DNA from: Palsa-851 sp963716365
GTDB lineage: Bacteria; Chloroflexota; Dormibacteria; Aeolococcales; Aeolococcaceae
Reading direction: 5' to 3'
Assembly: GCA_963716365.1 (NCBI GenBank)
Contig: OY970307.1
Coordinates: forward strand, 62,001-126,000
DNA length: 64,000 bases
The position numbers and the translations under genes are program-made. Shown here piece after piece: positions 1 to 8,694 of this stretch (its first letter is position 1; every line of letters starts with the position of its first letter). The notes below the pieces were generated by a model. That model ran no database searches, had not been told where the DNA came from, and saw only the letters and a list, made by a program, of their open reading frames with translations.

Positions 1-2
1 AC

Positions 3-359
3 GACCACATCCTCGACGGCGTCGGCGGCGCGGTGCTGACTCGCTGCCTCGAGGTGGTGGCACCGCACGGTCTTGTCGTCTCCTACGCGTCCACGCTCAT
101 GGATCCGGCAGCGCTCGGCCCGCGCTGGTTTGGTGCGCATCTCGGTGCGACGCTGCGCTCGCTGCTGCTTTTCGATGAGCTGCCGCACACTCAGAGCGCG
201 GCGTCGGATCTGTCGGCGCTCTGCGCGCTGGTCGCGTCGGGCGTGCTGAAGATACACATCGACGTCGAGGCGGACTGGGCGAGAGCCGGTGCTCTCGCGC
301 GTGACCTTCTCGAACGGCGCGTCACCGGCAAGGTGGTCCTCCGGATCGGCCCGCACTGA
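3..359 (+). CDS. Zinc-type alcohol dehydrogenase/quinone oxidoreductase family protein, C-terminal part
   Basis: The reading frame is open from the window edge, so the N-terminal half with the start codon is missing. The visible part begins DHILDGVGGAVL, the mid-domain element of medium-chain dehydrogenase/reductases that follows the NADPH-binding Rossmann fold. It continues with LEVVAPHGLVVSYAST and ends with VTGKVVLRIGPH, which resembles the usual quinone-oxidoreductase ending with a conserved 'GKxVL' strand. Members of the family move hydride from NAD(P)H to quinones, enones or aldehydes in the cytoplasm. The substrate cannot be told from this half. Family assignment is fairly sure, exact function unknown. 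Confidence 0.6.
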   Translation, partial: DHILDGVGGAVLTRCLEVVAPHGLVVSYASTLMDPAALGPRWFGAHLGATLRSLLLFDELPHTQSAASDLSALCALVASGVLKIHIDVEADWARAGALARDLLERRVTGKVVLRIGPH

Positions 360-403
360 CGCGCAAGCCAACAGAAAGGACGCGCGTTGCACGATGGTGA
401 TCT

Positions 404-1372
404 ATGAGCGATAACCGCCCTCCGGGCAACAGCTTTGACAACTGGGCATATCCGCCGCAGCCACCGGCCTGGCCGTCGATGCCGCCTGCGACGCCGCCAA
501 AACGCAGTTCCAGGGCGCTTGGTCTGGGCGCCGCGATCGCAGCGACCATCCTCATCGGCGCTATCGGCGGCGTCGCTGTCGCGTTTCTGACCCGCGCCCA
601 CACCGACACGCCTTCCGGCGGTGGGGCTCCCACGGCGCTGCCGACGAACGCGCCACCTTCGGCCGCGCTGTCGCTGTATCAAAAGTCACTTGCGACGATG
701 CGCGCGGCGGCGGGCTTCCACTATGTGAACACCTCGAATGGCCCGGAACCCGAAACGATCACCGGTGACGCGGGTGTGTCCGGCGGCCGTCAGGACATCA
801 CCTTCACGGCCTCTTATGGAGCGGAGAAGTTCACGCTCCTGCTCGTGAGCGGCATCGTGTATTTCGAGGGGAACACAGCAGCCGTGGAGGATCAGCTCGG
901 CGTCATCAAGGCGGATGCCACCGCCCTGCAGAACAAGTGGGTGTCCGTAGTGACCGGCAATGGGCCGTACTCCATCCTCCAGCCTGGGATCACGGTGACC
1001 GACCAGGTCGCGGAGGTGCAGTTTGTTCCTGTGTCGACCACGCAGGTGACGACGACCGCCGGGACAGCCGCAACGCGGATCCTCGGCAACATTCCCGCGT
1101 CGCAGGATGCCCCGGCCGAGACAGCACAAATGGATGTCGCGCCTACGTCGAACATTCCGGTCGACTACTCGTCGAGCTTCACGGTCAGCGGCTCCGCGAT
1201 CACGAGTACCACGACCTTCAGCGAATGGGGCACCGCGCCGACGGTGACCGCTCCGTCGGGCGTGGTCGCCTGGTCATCGCTCACCACGGCGACACCCCCC
1301 GGCGGCTACGGCAGTGGCGGGGCGGGCGCGACGAGTCCGACGCCCTCGGCAACGCCCGCGCCGGCAATCTAA
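404..1372 (+). CDS. Membrane-anchored secreted protein of unknown function
   Basis: 322 residues. The N-terminus is a Pro-rich cytoplasmic stretch (residues 1-45), followed by one hydrophobic segment at about 46-67, and then an extracytoplasmic region. The external part starts with a Pro/Ala/Thr linker, has a folded middle of about 200 residues (LYQKSLATMRAAAGFHYV, then alternating strands), and ends in a Gly/Ser/Pro-rich low-complexity tail. This layout of disordered N-tail, single TM and exported domain is typical of type II anchored surface proteins and resembles LppX/LprG-like lipoprotein-fold proteins in length, but I see no lipobox. It stands alone and converges on the sulfotransferase-like gene downstream. 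Function not recognised. Confidence 0.7.
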   Translation: MSDNRPPGNSFDNWAYPPQPPAWPSMPPATPPKRSSRALGLGAAIAATILIGAIGGVAVAFLTRAHTDTPSGGGAPTALPTNAPPSAALSLYQKSLATMRAAAGFHYVNTSNGPEPETITGDAGVSGGRQDITFTASYGAEKFTLLLVSGIVYFEGNTAAVEDQLGVIKADATALQNKWVSVVTGNGPYSILQPGITVTDQVAEVQFVPVSTTQVTTTAGTAATRILGNIPASQDAPAETAQMDVAPTSNIPVDYSSSFTVSGSAITSTTTFSEWGTAPTVTAPSGVVAWSSLTTATPPGGYGSGGAGATSPTPSATPAPAI

Positions 1373-1385
1373 GGTTCTCGCAGCC

Positions 1386-2856
1386 TCAGACGGCAACGGG
1401 CACTGATGTGCCGAGCACGTTGCCGGAGACATCCAGTGCTCGGACCGCCACATACGCCGGTCGGGTCTCCAGCTTCGTTGACGACTCAAAACCTTGACGT
1501 GGCATCGCTCCGACGGGGCTGAGAACTCCCGGCGTCTGCTCCTCCCAGCACCTGCCAGGACGCCACCTCGGTTGCGCCGTTCCAACTCGCGTACACCGTG
1601 ACCGTTCGGTCGCTTGCATCGGCAACGACAGCGGGCTTGTCGACCGGGCGAGCCACCCAGGGTTGGCGGAAGGCTCGGTATGACGTGAAGGCGCTGCTGG
1701 CGAAGTGAGCGTCGAAGAGGAGGCGCCCCTGCTCCGAGAACTCCGAGAAGTACGGAAGCCCACCGAATCCCATGAAGACGTTGCCGTTGGGCAGCACCTG
1801 CAGGTTGCCCTCGAAGGGAACGAGGAGCTTCGACGGATGGGTGTACTGACGGAGGAGCGTGACTCTTTCCGCGCTCTCGTCAACAGCGAGCACGAGACCG
1901 CGCGTCTGCGTTTCCTCTTTCGGCGACGCCGCATCGTCGAACAGCGTGATGGTCCCGTCCGCCTGGCGACGGACATCGTGTTGCCACTCGAAATTGGTGC
2001 CGTTCCCCATCGCGAAATCGCTGTGCTTACCCCCGAGACGCCAGATCACCGCACCAGTGTTGCGGTCGATCTTGTAGGCGGCCCACGTCCCGCGTCCTGA
2101 AACGATGAGATTGCCGTCGGTGTCGACGGCGATCGAGTTGACGTGAAAATAGTCGAAGGGAGCGGCCGATGTTCCTCCGGTGCCCACCGGTGTATGGGTC
2201 TCCGTTATCGCGACGTGATCGCGGCTATGCCATTCGAACAGAACGCGTCCAGTGGCCACATCGATCTCCTGGACGACGCTATCGAGAATGTGTCCGTCTG
2301 CTGGTCCGCCGATCGGGGAGAGGTCGGATGGAACCGACGCGTAGGCCGTGACAAGCGCCGTGTCCTGTGGTGTGAGGAGGAACTCGTGAAGGTCGCCCTG
2401 ATAGCCATTGCCGGCGGTGACGCGCTGAATCACGGTGTACGTGTCGTCCGCGATCACGTACGCCCCAACTCCGTGTCCGGCAACCACCATCCCCTCCCAC
2501 CAGGTGAGCACCGGCCGATTCCTGTACGTCTGTGTGCAGAAGCACGTCACGCTGTTCAGCCCGCCACCGAACCACACGGGCTCGCCCGCGTTGTCGACGA
2601 TCAGCGGCGTGGTCGGCGCAACGAAGACATAGCCAGGCGAAACATCGTGCGCCGGCGTGGTGACGACGACGTTTGGCGGCATCAGCCCCGGCCGTGATCG
2701 GAAGGTGCGGCGGGCAGGAACCGCGGCCTTTCGTTTGGGTGCGGTGACGATGCTGGAGCAGCCCGGCAGCGTCATCGCGACCGCGGTCAACGCGACGGTT
2801 CCCGTCACCGTCAGAAAGTCTCGCCGACTCCAGGTTGGACCCCGTAGATCAGGCAC
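1386..2856 (-). CDS. Arylsulfotransferase-family (ASST-like) secreted beta-propeller protein; frameshifted as written
   Basis: The N-terminus carries a twin-arginine signal (SRRDFLTV, then a hydrophobic core and the lipobox-like LPGCSS at about residues 30-35), so export by Tat and perhaps lipidation are expected. The mature part has propeller repeats typical of arylsulfotransferase-type proteins: DGHILDSVVQEID, FHVNSIAVDTDGNLIVSGR, GAVIWRLGGKHSDF, FEWQHDVRRQADGTITLFD. The frame breaks near the 3' end at the hexamer GAACTC (1523-1528). Removing one base restores DAGSLSPVGAMPRQGF and a natural C-terminus ending VPVAV at 1386, giving about 489 residues. Enzymes of this fold move sulfate between phenolic compounds, but many relatives are uncharacterised, so the activity is not certain. 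Confidence 0.8.
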
Positions 2857-2874
2857 GCGACGAGGCTAGTCCCG

Positions 2875-4044
2875 CTACCTTTCAGCGGCGTTATTGCGGC
2901 TCGGCTGTCCGGCGAGGCGCCCGAACAGGCCGCGGATCTCCTGAGGGGAGAGCTCGAGGGTCGCATCCCCGACGTGCAACTCGAAGCGCTGCAGGCGCGG
3001 TCCCTCGGACGCCCAGGGTCGTGAGAACGTCCAGATCTTCTCGGACTTCGCGATGGCGACGATCCGCTTCTGCAGGTCGTCGAGGCTGACCGCGAAACGG
3101 ATGTGCATCACCGGACTCTGGACGGGATCGGGAAGGACTTCCACGCCCGGGATGTCGCGAACCGCGCGCGCGATCGCCTGCGCGTGCCGGTAGTAGCGCG
3201 GCATCAACGGCAGCCGCGAGCGAAGCACGGTCAGCGCCGATGCCGCGTACGGCCAGAGCATGATCATGCGGCCGCCATGCCGCGTCCGCCACACCGAGAG
3301 CTCCTCGATGACGTCGGCATCGCCGGCGACGCAGCACCCCGCGATACCGCCGAGGCCTTTGTAGAACGACACGTACACGGTATCGAACAGTGCGGCGATG
3401 TCCCGCATCGATTTGTTGTGCGCTTTGGCGTAGTACGGCGACGCATCCCAAAGGCGTGCACCGTCGAGGTGGACAGCCGCACCGCGTTCGCGTGCCCACC
3501 TCCCCTGCGCAACGAGCTCGTGCCACGTTGGCAGTGTCCCGCCCAGCCCTCGCTGCGGCAGCTCGAGCAACAATGCGGCGATGGGCTCGTGGATCTCGGC
3601 GAGGCTCGCAGTGGAAAGCGGTTCGTCGCGTGGGCCGATCGGGATGCCGAAAAGGCCGTGCAGGCGCTGATAGGCGCGTTCCTCGTTGGTCTCCATGTGG
3701 CACATGGGGTGAAAGACGATGCTGCGGCTGCTTCTGCGGTCCGCGTGAACGCGAAGCGTCGCTTGTTGCGCCATGGTCCCGGTCGGGAGAAACAGTGCCG
3801 CTTCCTTGCCGAGGAGGGAGGCGACCTCCTGCTCCAGCTCGCTGACGACGCCGCCGATCCCGTAGTAGTCCATCGCGCTGTCGCCAGGGATCGTCGCAAG
3901 CAGGTCAGCTGCGGTCCGGCGCCCGTGGTTGTGCAGGAAGCGCGTGCACGACTTGGTCAGTGCTTCGATCTTCGGGTCGCGCGAGAAGGCCGGAGGTGTT
4001 TTCGTCGCAGGGGCTCGGTTGCGTTTCGGTGTTGCGCGTGGCAT
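2875..4044 (-). CDS. Beta-eliminating lyase / threonine aldolase-like PLP enzyme
   Basis: 389 residues, complete. A basic, Pro-rich N-terminal extension of about 25 residues precedes the catalytic fold. Family features in order: MDYYGIGGVVSELEQEVASL, the cofactor-ring stacking region FLPTGTMAQQATLR, AAVHLDGARLWDASPYY (the Asp that binds the PLP pyridine nitrogen), and VSFYKGLGGIAGCCVAG, whose Lys should form the Schiff base. These match low-specificity threonine aldolases, which cleave L-threonine or related beta-hydroxy amino acids to glycine and an aldehyde. The C-terminal domain is longer than in E. coli LtaE and the substrate may differ. It lies just downstream of, and on the same strand as, the secreted-protein gene at 4.2-5.8 kb, with a strong hairpin between them. 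Confidence 0.8.
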   Translation of the reverse strand: MPRATPKRNRAPATKTPPAFSRDPKIEALTKSCTRFLHNHGRRTAADLLATIPGDSAMDYYGIGGVVSELEQEVASLLGKEAALFLPTGTMAQQATLRVHADRRSSRSIVFHPMCHMETNEERAYQRLHGLFGIPIGPRDEPLSTASLAEIHEPIAALLLELPQRGLGGTLPTWHELVAQGRWARERGAAVHLDGARLWDASPYYAKAHNKSMRDIAALFDTVYVSFYKGLGGIAGCCVAGDADVIEELSVWRTRHGGRMIMLWPYAASALTVLRSRLPLMPRYYRHAQAIARAVRDIPGVEVLPDPVQSPVMHIRFAVSLDDLQKRIVAIAKSEKIWTFSRPWASEGPRLQRFELHVGDATLELSPQEIRGLFGRLAGQPSRNNAAER

Positions 4045-4100
4045 GCGAGCACCTTACGAGTCCCGAAGCACCGACCGGCGGCCCTCCAAGCAGCGCAGAT

Positions 4101-4131
4101 GGCTCACGCGCCCCGGGCGGGCGCGTGAGCC
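4101..4131 (-). terminator. GC-rich terminator-like hairpin downstream of the 4.2-5.8 kb gene
   Basis: A perfect 13-bp inverted repeat (4101-4113 with 4119-4131, loop of 5) lies 30 bases after the stop of the minus-strand gene ending at 4161 and about 55 bases before the next minus-strand gene. No U-tract follows, so it would be an atypical or Rho-assisted terminator. Confidence 0.5.
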
Positions 4132-4160
4132 GCTGCTGCTATGGATGACGGGCGATGCGC

Positions 4161-5830
4161 CTATCCGACGGAGACCTCGAAGACGCGCGTGCCCCAGTTG
4201 CTCTCCCGATCCGGTGTCTGGCTTGCGAGCGCTGGCACGTACTCGGTGGCCAGCCACACGCCGTTCCCGGATGGATCGATCACGGCCCAGGAGTAGTCGC
4301 CCCAACGCGTCGAGTTCGACTGCGTAGTGCCCTGTGCCGTTGGCGACGATATGAATTGCTCCGAAGTTGGACTGCCCCGCGCCGAGGACCGCGTACGCGG
4401 CGCTCGGGAAGTGGTCGGCACCGGTCACCGTGAAGACCATGGCAGCACCGCCCGAGGGCAGCTGCTGGATGGCCGGGTAGATCACGTTGTTACCAGCCAT
4501 CACCACGTATCCCTGGCGCTGAATTGGCGAGGCGCCGATGTGGTTGTTGCTGATGGTCGGATGCACGCTGAACCAGGCAGCTCCCGCGCGAACGGTCGAG
4601 TCGCCTGCGATCGATACCGAGCTCGTGACCTCACCCCAGAGCGACCCATTGATGTACTGCGTCTGCTGCATGCGATCGTCACCCGAGTCGATGGTGCTCG
4701 TTGCGCCCTTCTGAGCGGCAGCGGGGGGCTGGCCGTACGTCTCGGCCGTGATCAACGTGCTCGACAGCACCGGCGAGTGACCACTTTGCAAGGCCGTCCT
4801 GTTGGTCATCGCCCAGACACCGATCGGCGAGCCGCCACCGTTCGGGCCGTCCTTGTCGCCCGCCTGCGAGTCTCTGCGTGCTCAGGAAGAACTCGGCGCT
4901 CGGGCTTCCCGTGCTGATCGCCGGCTGCACCGATGCGGCGAGGGTCCCGCCGATATGCAGGTTGCCGAAGTGGGCGAAGTGAGCAGGCACACCCGCGACG
5001 AGGTCCTTCTTAGAGAAGGCATACACCTGCGCGCCGTTGAATTGCGGGCCAAGGATCGAGAACTCGTTGGTCGTGACGTAGAGGTTGTCCTGGTCGATCC
5101 CGAGTGTCGGCTGATCACCGAAGCACGGGCAACTGTTGCCGCCGGCGTTGGTGGTGTCGACCTCGTACTGCGTCCAGATGTTCTCGGGGTTGCCCGAGCT
5201 GTTCACGGCGATGTCCAACTGGGACGACTTGCCGTCCACAGCCTCGCCGCCGCTGAGGTAGAGGATAGTGGCGAACCACGTGTTCGTGGTGGGGTCGTAG
5301 TAGCACCGTGGATCGCTCGTGAACTGCGTCGACCCCTGGTCGAAGAGATCGTTGACGTTGATCGGCCCCTCGAGCGTCTTGCCGTTGGTCTTGAAGATCC
5401 GGTACGCCGAGTTGACTGGCTCCATGACGTAGCCGTTGCCGACGCACAGCCCCTGGTCCGGCGGCTCGAACTCCTGGTTGAAGTTCGTCTTGCGGCTGTC
5501 GTTGCTGCTCGTTCCGTTGAAGTTACTGAGCACGGACGAGGCGACCGATGTCGCCGCGGCCGACGCTGTTGTCGCGACGACAGCAGGAGCGCTGCTTGTC
5601 GACGTGCTTGCGGAACGCGCGCCACGCTGCGTGTGGTTGCTCGTCTGGCTTGCGGCGGCGGGCGCCTCCGGGCCTGTCGTCGGCGCCACGACACCGACCG
5701 TGGCGGGTGCGTACACCCTGACCGTCGACGCCGCGCCGGCCGCGACGCTCGAGAACGGCGCTGCGAGCGCCATGCCGGTCATACCGATGATCGCGCCATA
5801 GAAAATCCTGCGCATTGCGGTTACCCCCAT
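4161..5830 (-). CDS. Large secreted protein of unknown function; two frameshifts as written
   Basis: The start at 5830 is chosen for its GGAGGA Shine-Dalgarno 7 bases upstream. It gives a signal peptide (MRRIFYGAIIGMTGMALAAP) and then an Ala/Thr/Ser-rich linker to about residue 110. The folded part contains EPPDQGLCVGNGYVMEPVN, DPRCYYDPTTNTWFAT, LDIAVNSSGNP and GDQPTLGIDQDNLYVTTNEF, a set seen in exported propeller-like proteins. Two single-base errors break the frame. One is near 4875, where shortening GGG to GG restores AGGDKDGPNGG. The other is at the hexamer GAGTTC (4312-4317), where GAGTC restores VDSTRWGDYSW. With both repaired the protein is about 555 residues and ends TRVFEVSVG. Function unknown; probably surface-exposed. 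Confidence 0.75.
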
Positions 5831-6025
5831 CGCTCGTTCCTCCAACACCCGATACTCCTCGGGACGGACGCCGTCACGAGTTGCCGACCGATAGTACGTG
5901 CGAGCGTTACTCGGCCGGTATTCGGTGAGCATCATGACTCGCGCGTACCGGGTCCCGTGCCGTGCGCAAAGGGTGCACAAAAATCGGAGCAAAGTGGCTA
6001 TATCTGCGAGCGCGCGAATGGCCTA

Positions 6026-7198
6026 TCAATGTGACGTCGCGAGGATCGCCAGGCCGCCAACCAGTCCGGCCAGTACGGCGAGCGGCTGCGAACGCGGCCA
6101 TCGCCACAACATCGCGAACACCGCGACTGCAATCGCAACTTCGAACGGACTCACAAACGCGGCGCGGGCGAGCGTCACGCACGCGGACGCGATCAGCCCG
6201 ACCGCCGCTGTCACGACGCCGTCGAGTGCCGCGCGCAGCGCCGGATGGGCCTCGGTCACCCGCATCACCACACTCACCAGCGGCGCGAAGACGAACGACG
6301 GCGCAAAGATCGCGAACGCCGCGAGGATGCCGCCTGGTATTCCGGCGATCTGCACACCGAGGAACGCGGAGACGGCGAACACCGGGCCGGGAGTCACCTG
6401 TGAAAGAGCGAACCCGTCGGCGACCTGGCGCTCGGTCAGGTGGAACGCGCCACCGACGAAATCCGCGTGCAGCAATGGGAGCAGGACGTAGCCGCTGCCA
6501 AACGCGACTGCGCCGATCTTGAGAAACGTCAATCCGAGCGGCAGCAGTCCCGCTGTCATCGCTGGAAGCTGGACGGTCGCGAGCCAGGGAAACGCGGATG
6601 CGAGGTGCCCGGGGTCGCGCACAACACCACTGCGCGCACTGCGCACCGCCCAGACTGCGTAGGCGACAACGCCAGCGGCGGCCAACACCGCAATTGGTGT
6701 CACGCCGACAATGCCGGCCACCAACGCCGCAACGGCGATCGCAGTTCCGATCACGCCGCGTCGACCAAGGTTCGCGAGCGCGGTTGCCGCCTGTGCGACG
6801 ATCCCGACGACGGCGGCGTCCATCCCGAGCAGCACGAGCTGCACCTGGTGACTCGCGCCGAAGTGCCGGTACAGCTCGCCGAGCCCGAGCATGATGAGAA
6901 CGGCCGGTCCGATGAAGAAGAGTGCCGCTGTGAGCATTCCGGCGATGCCGGAGCGTCGCAGGCCGAGCAGGAGCGCAAGTTGAGTCGAGCCCGGCCCGGG
7001 CATGAGATTGCAGGCAGCGAAGAGCCGTCCGAACTCGCCGCGATCGAGCCAGCGGCGCTTGCGCACCACCTCGCGTTCCATGAGCGCGACGTGTGCGGCC
7101 GGGCCGCCGATGGCGCGCCACCCGAGTGGTGCGAAGACTCCGATCACCGAACGCAGGTCACGTGCCTTCGGGGGCTGAGCCACCGCGCCATTGTCCAC
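6026..7198 (-). CDS. chrA: Chromate transporter, long-chain CHR family
   Basis: 390 residues with ten or more hydrophobic segments, arranged as the two homologous halves of long-chain ChrA proteins. The N-half carries FAPLGWRAIGGPAAHVALM and ACNLMPGPGSTQLALLLG. The C-half carries FLKIGAVAFGSGYVLLPLL and DGFALSQVTPGPVFAVSAFL. The paired 'GGPxAH' and 'PGP' motifs are diagnostic of the family. ChrA exports chromate, and possibly sulfate-like oxyanions, across the cytoplasmic membrane using the proton motive force. It starts 25 bases after the repaired TetR gene on the same strand and may share its promoter at 8.63 kb, so regulation by that repressor is plausible. Substrate is inferred from the family. 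Confidence 0.9.
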   Translation of the reverse strand: MDNGAVAQPPKARDLRSVIGVFAPLGWRAIGGPAAHVALMEREVVRKRRWLDRGEFGRLFAACNLMPGPGSTQLALLLGLRRSGIAGMLTAALFFIGPAVLIMLGLGELYRHFGASHQVQLVLLGMDAAVVGIVAQAATALANLGRRGVIGTAIAVAALVAGIVGVTPIAVLAAAGVVAYAVWAVRSARSGVVRDPGHLASAFPWLATVQLPAMTAGLLPLGLTFLKIGAVAFGSGYVLLPLLHADFVGGAFHLTERQVADGFALSQVTPGPVFAVSAFLGVQIAGIPGGILAAFAIFAPSFVFAPLVSVVMRVTEAHPALRAALDGVVTAAVGLIASACVTLARAAFVSPFEVAIAVAVFAMLWRWPRSQPLAVLAGLVGGLAILATSH

Positions 7199-7222
7199 GC
7201 TTCGTTGCGTGGCGATTCGTGG

Positions 7223-7799
7223 TCAGGGCCGTGTCTGCCGCCACGACTTGAACGCAGCATCGAGACCGGCGACGAGTTCGATCAAAGCTTCGGTCGATGC
7301 TCACCGGCAGTCCGAACCCGCCGCCCGTTTCCAGTCCGACGAATCCGTGCAACGCAGCGCGATACGCGCGAATGGCGTCGACGGCATCGTCGTCGTGCAA
7401 CTCGAAGCCCGCCATGACGTCGAGCGCAACCTGGACGATGTTCGCGCTCGCCGATTCGTCGTCGGCGTCCCCCGGTGACGGGGCGCGTTGTACCGACGCA
7501 TAACGTCCCGGATGCTCCAGTGCCCATGCACGGTAGGCATGCGCCGTCGACGTCACCGCGTCGCCGCAAGAGCGGCCGACAGCTGCACGGCCGAGGACTC
7601 CCGCGAGCTCCTGCTTGGCGCGGATGGTGATGCTGCGCTGCAGGGCTTCCATGCCCGCGATGTGCTTGTAGAGCGACGGTTGACGGACGCCGAGGCGTTG
7701 CGCGAGCGCCGCGAGCGTGAGGTTGGCGAGACCGACCTCATCGGCGAGGCGCTCCGCCTCCTCGACGACCGCCGTCTCGGTGAGCCCCGCTCTAGGCAC
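7223..7799 (-). CDS. TetR/AcrR-family transcriptional regulator; frameshifted as written
   Basis: N-terminal helix-turn-helix at residues 20-45 (ANLTLAALAQRLGVRQPSLY), then an all-helical ligand domain containing ALHGFVGLETGGGFGLP, the signature of the TetR_C_13/WHG-type C-terminal domain. The frame is lost at GAGTTC (7274-7279 on the plus strand). Reading GAGTC restores FDRLVAGLDAAFKSWRQTRP and a stop at 7223, about 191 residues, a normal family length. The GTG start overlaps the stop of the upstream hydrolase by a few bases, so the two are translationally coupled. The palindrome inside the promoter at 8642-8655 is the likely operator, giving autoregulation of the hydrolase-regulator(-chrA) unit. 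Inducer unknown. Confidence 0.85.
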
Positions 7800-8625
7800 G
7801 CGGGTCGAGCGAGCCGCAGAAGCGAAGGATGGCGTCGTTCGTGATGTCCGCCTGCTGCGACTGCGGGTAGTGTCCGGCGTCCGCGACCATGACGACCTCG
7901 GCGTGCAGCGCTTCGCCGATCCACGCCGCTTCGGCTTTCTGGTCGGGGAAATCCGGATCCTGCTCGCCCATCACGACCATCGCCGGCGCAGCAACATGTC
8001 CCAGCTGTGCTTCCGCCGGGTCGTGACTGGTGTGCGTCGTCCGCGAGAATGCCTTGGCATATCCGGGCCGGCGGAGATTCGCAACCACCTGGCGGCGATA
8101 GCCCTCGAAGTCGTCGGGCATCCGGCCCGCGTACAGCTTGGGGAGGTAGGACTTCCAGACCATCGCGGCCCATGGTGGCGCCATTGCGATCTGGAACAAC
8201 ACGCGCTGTAGCGCGCTGATCTCTCCGTTGCGGACGAACGGTCCGACAAGGACAAGGCCGCGCACCAGCTCGGGTCGGGTCGCCGCTGCAATCACCGCCG
8301 AACCGGCGCCCATCGAGTTGCCGACGATGACCGCGGGTCCACCGAGCTCCTCCACGAGCGCGACGATGTCGGCGGAGGTCTCGACGTCTCCGTACGACGC
8401 GAATGTCACGTCGCTCTCCCCGTGGCCGCGGAGATCCATGCAGGCGACGCGGTAGCCTGCCGCGCGCAGTGCCGGCGCCAGGAAGCGATAGGTGGTGCGC
8501 AGGTCGCCCATCCCGGGGACGAGCACCACGAGCGGGCCGTGGCCCTCGATGTCGTAGGCGACCCGGCCCTCTGGGCGGGTGAGATATGCGGTGCTCGCGA
8601 CGCGGACGGCGGTGTTGGCGTTCAT
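7792..8625 (-). CDS. Alpha/beta-fold hydrolase
   Basis: 277 residues. Oxyanion-hole region VVLVPGMGDLRTTYRFL, then MDLRGHGESD, then the nucleophile elbow VIVGNSMGAGSA (Ser in GNSMG), an acid in MVVMGEQDPDFPDQ and the catalytic His in VADAGHYPQSQQ. This is the complete Ser-Asp-His triad of the esterase/haloperoxidase-like group. The substrate is not predictable. It is the first gene of the unit transcribed from the promoter at 8.63 kb and is coupled to the TetR regulator, so the regulator probably senses a substrate or product of this enzyme. Start ATG at 8625 follows the mapped -10 box by 8 bases. Confidence 0.85.
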   Translation of the reverse strand: MNANTAVRVASTAYLTRPEGRVAYDIEGHGPLVVLVPGMGDLRTTYRFLAPALRAAGYRVACMDLRGHGESDVTFASYGDVETSADIVALVEELGGPAVIVGNSMGAGSAVIAAATRPELVRGLVLVGPFVRNGEISALQRVLFQIAMAPPWAAMVWKSYLPKLYAGRMPDDFEGYRRQVVANLRRPGYAKAFSRTTHTSHDPAEAQLGHVAAPAMVVMGEQDPDFPDQKAEAAWIGEALHAEVVMVADAGHYPQSQQADITNDAILRFCGSLDPRA

Positions 8626-8633
8626 GAGAGACT

Positions 8634-8662
8634 ACTGTACATAGCCCAAAGGCTAATGTCAA
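8634..8662 (-). promoter_or_regulatory. Sigma-70 type promoter with an embedded TetR-type operator
   Basis: On the minus strand a perfect -35 box TTGACA (8657-8662) is followed by a 17-base spacer and the -10 box TACAGT (8634-8639). The spacer contains the palindrome TAGCC-N4-GGCTA (8642-8655), and a second half-site TAGCTA sits just upstream of the -35 box. The layout implies that a repressor bound at the palindrome would block polymerase. The TetR gene two positions downstream is the obvious candidate. Confidence 0.75.
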
Positions 8663-8694
8663 TAGCTAACGCTCAGGACACGCGGCTGGGCCGG

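Noticed and set aside
4101..4131. Perfect 13-bp palindrome as a recombination site
   Set aside because: Position right after a stop codon, short loop and absence of an integrase or duplicate copy favour a transcription terminator.
4867..4890. GAGTTC as the cause of the upstream break in the 4.2-5.8 kb secreted-protein gene
   Set aside because: Reading GAGTC at the nearby GAGTTC would place a stop in the restored frame. The break is better explained by an extra G in GGG near 4875, so it is the one frameshift not assigned to the hexamer.
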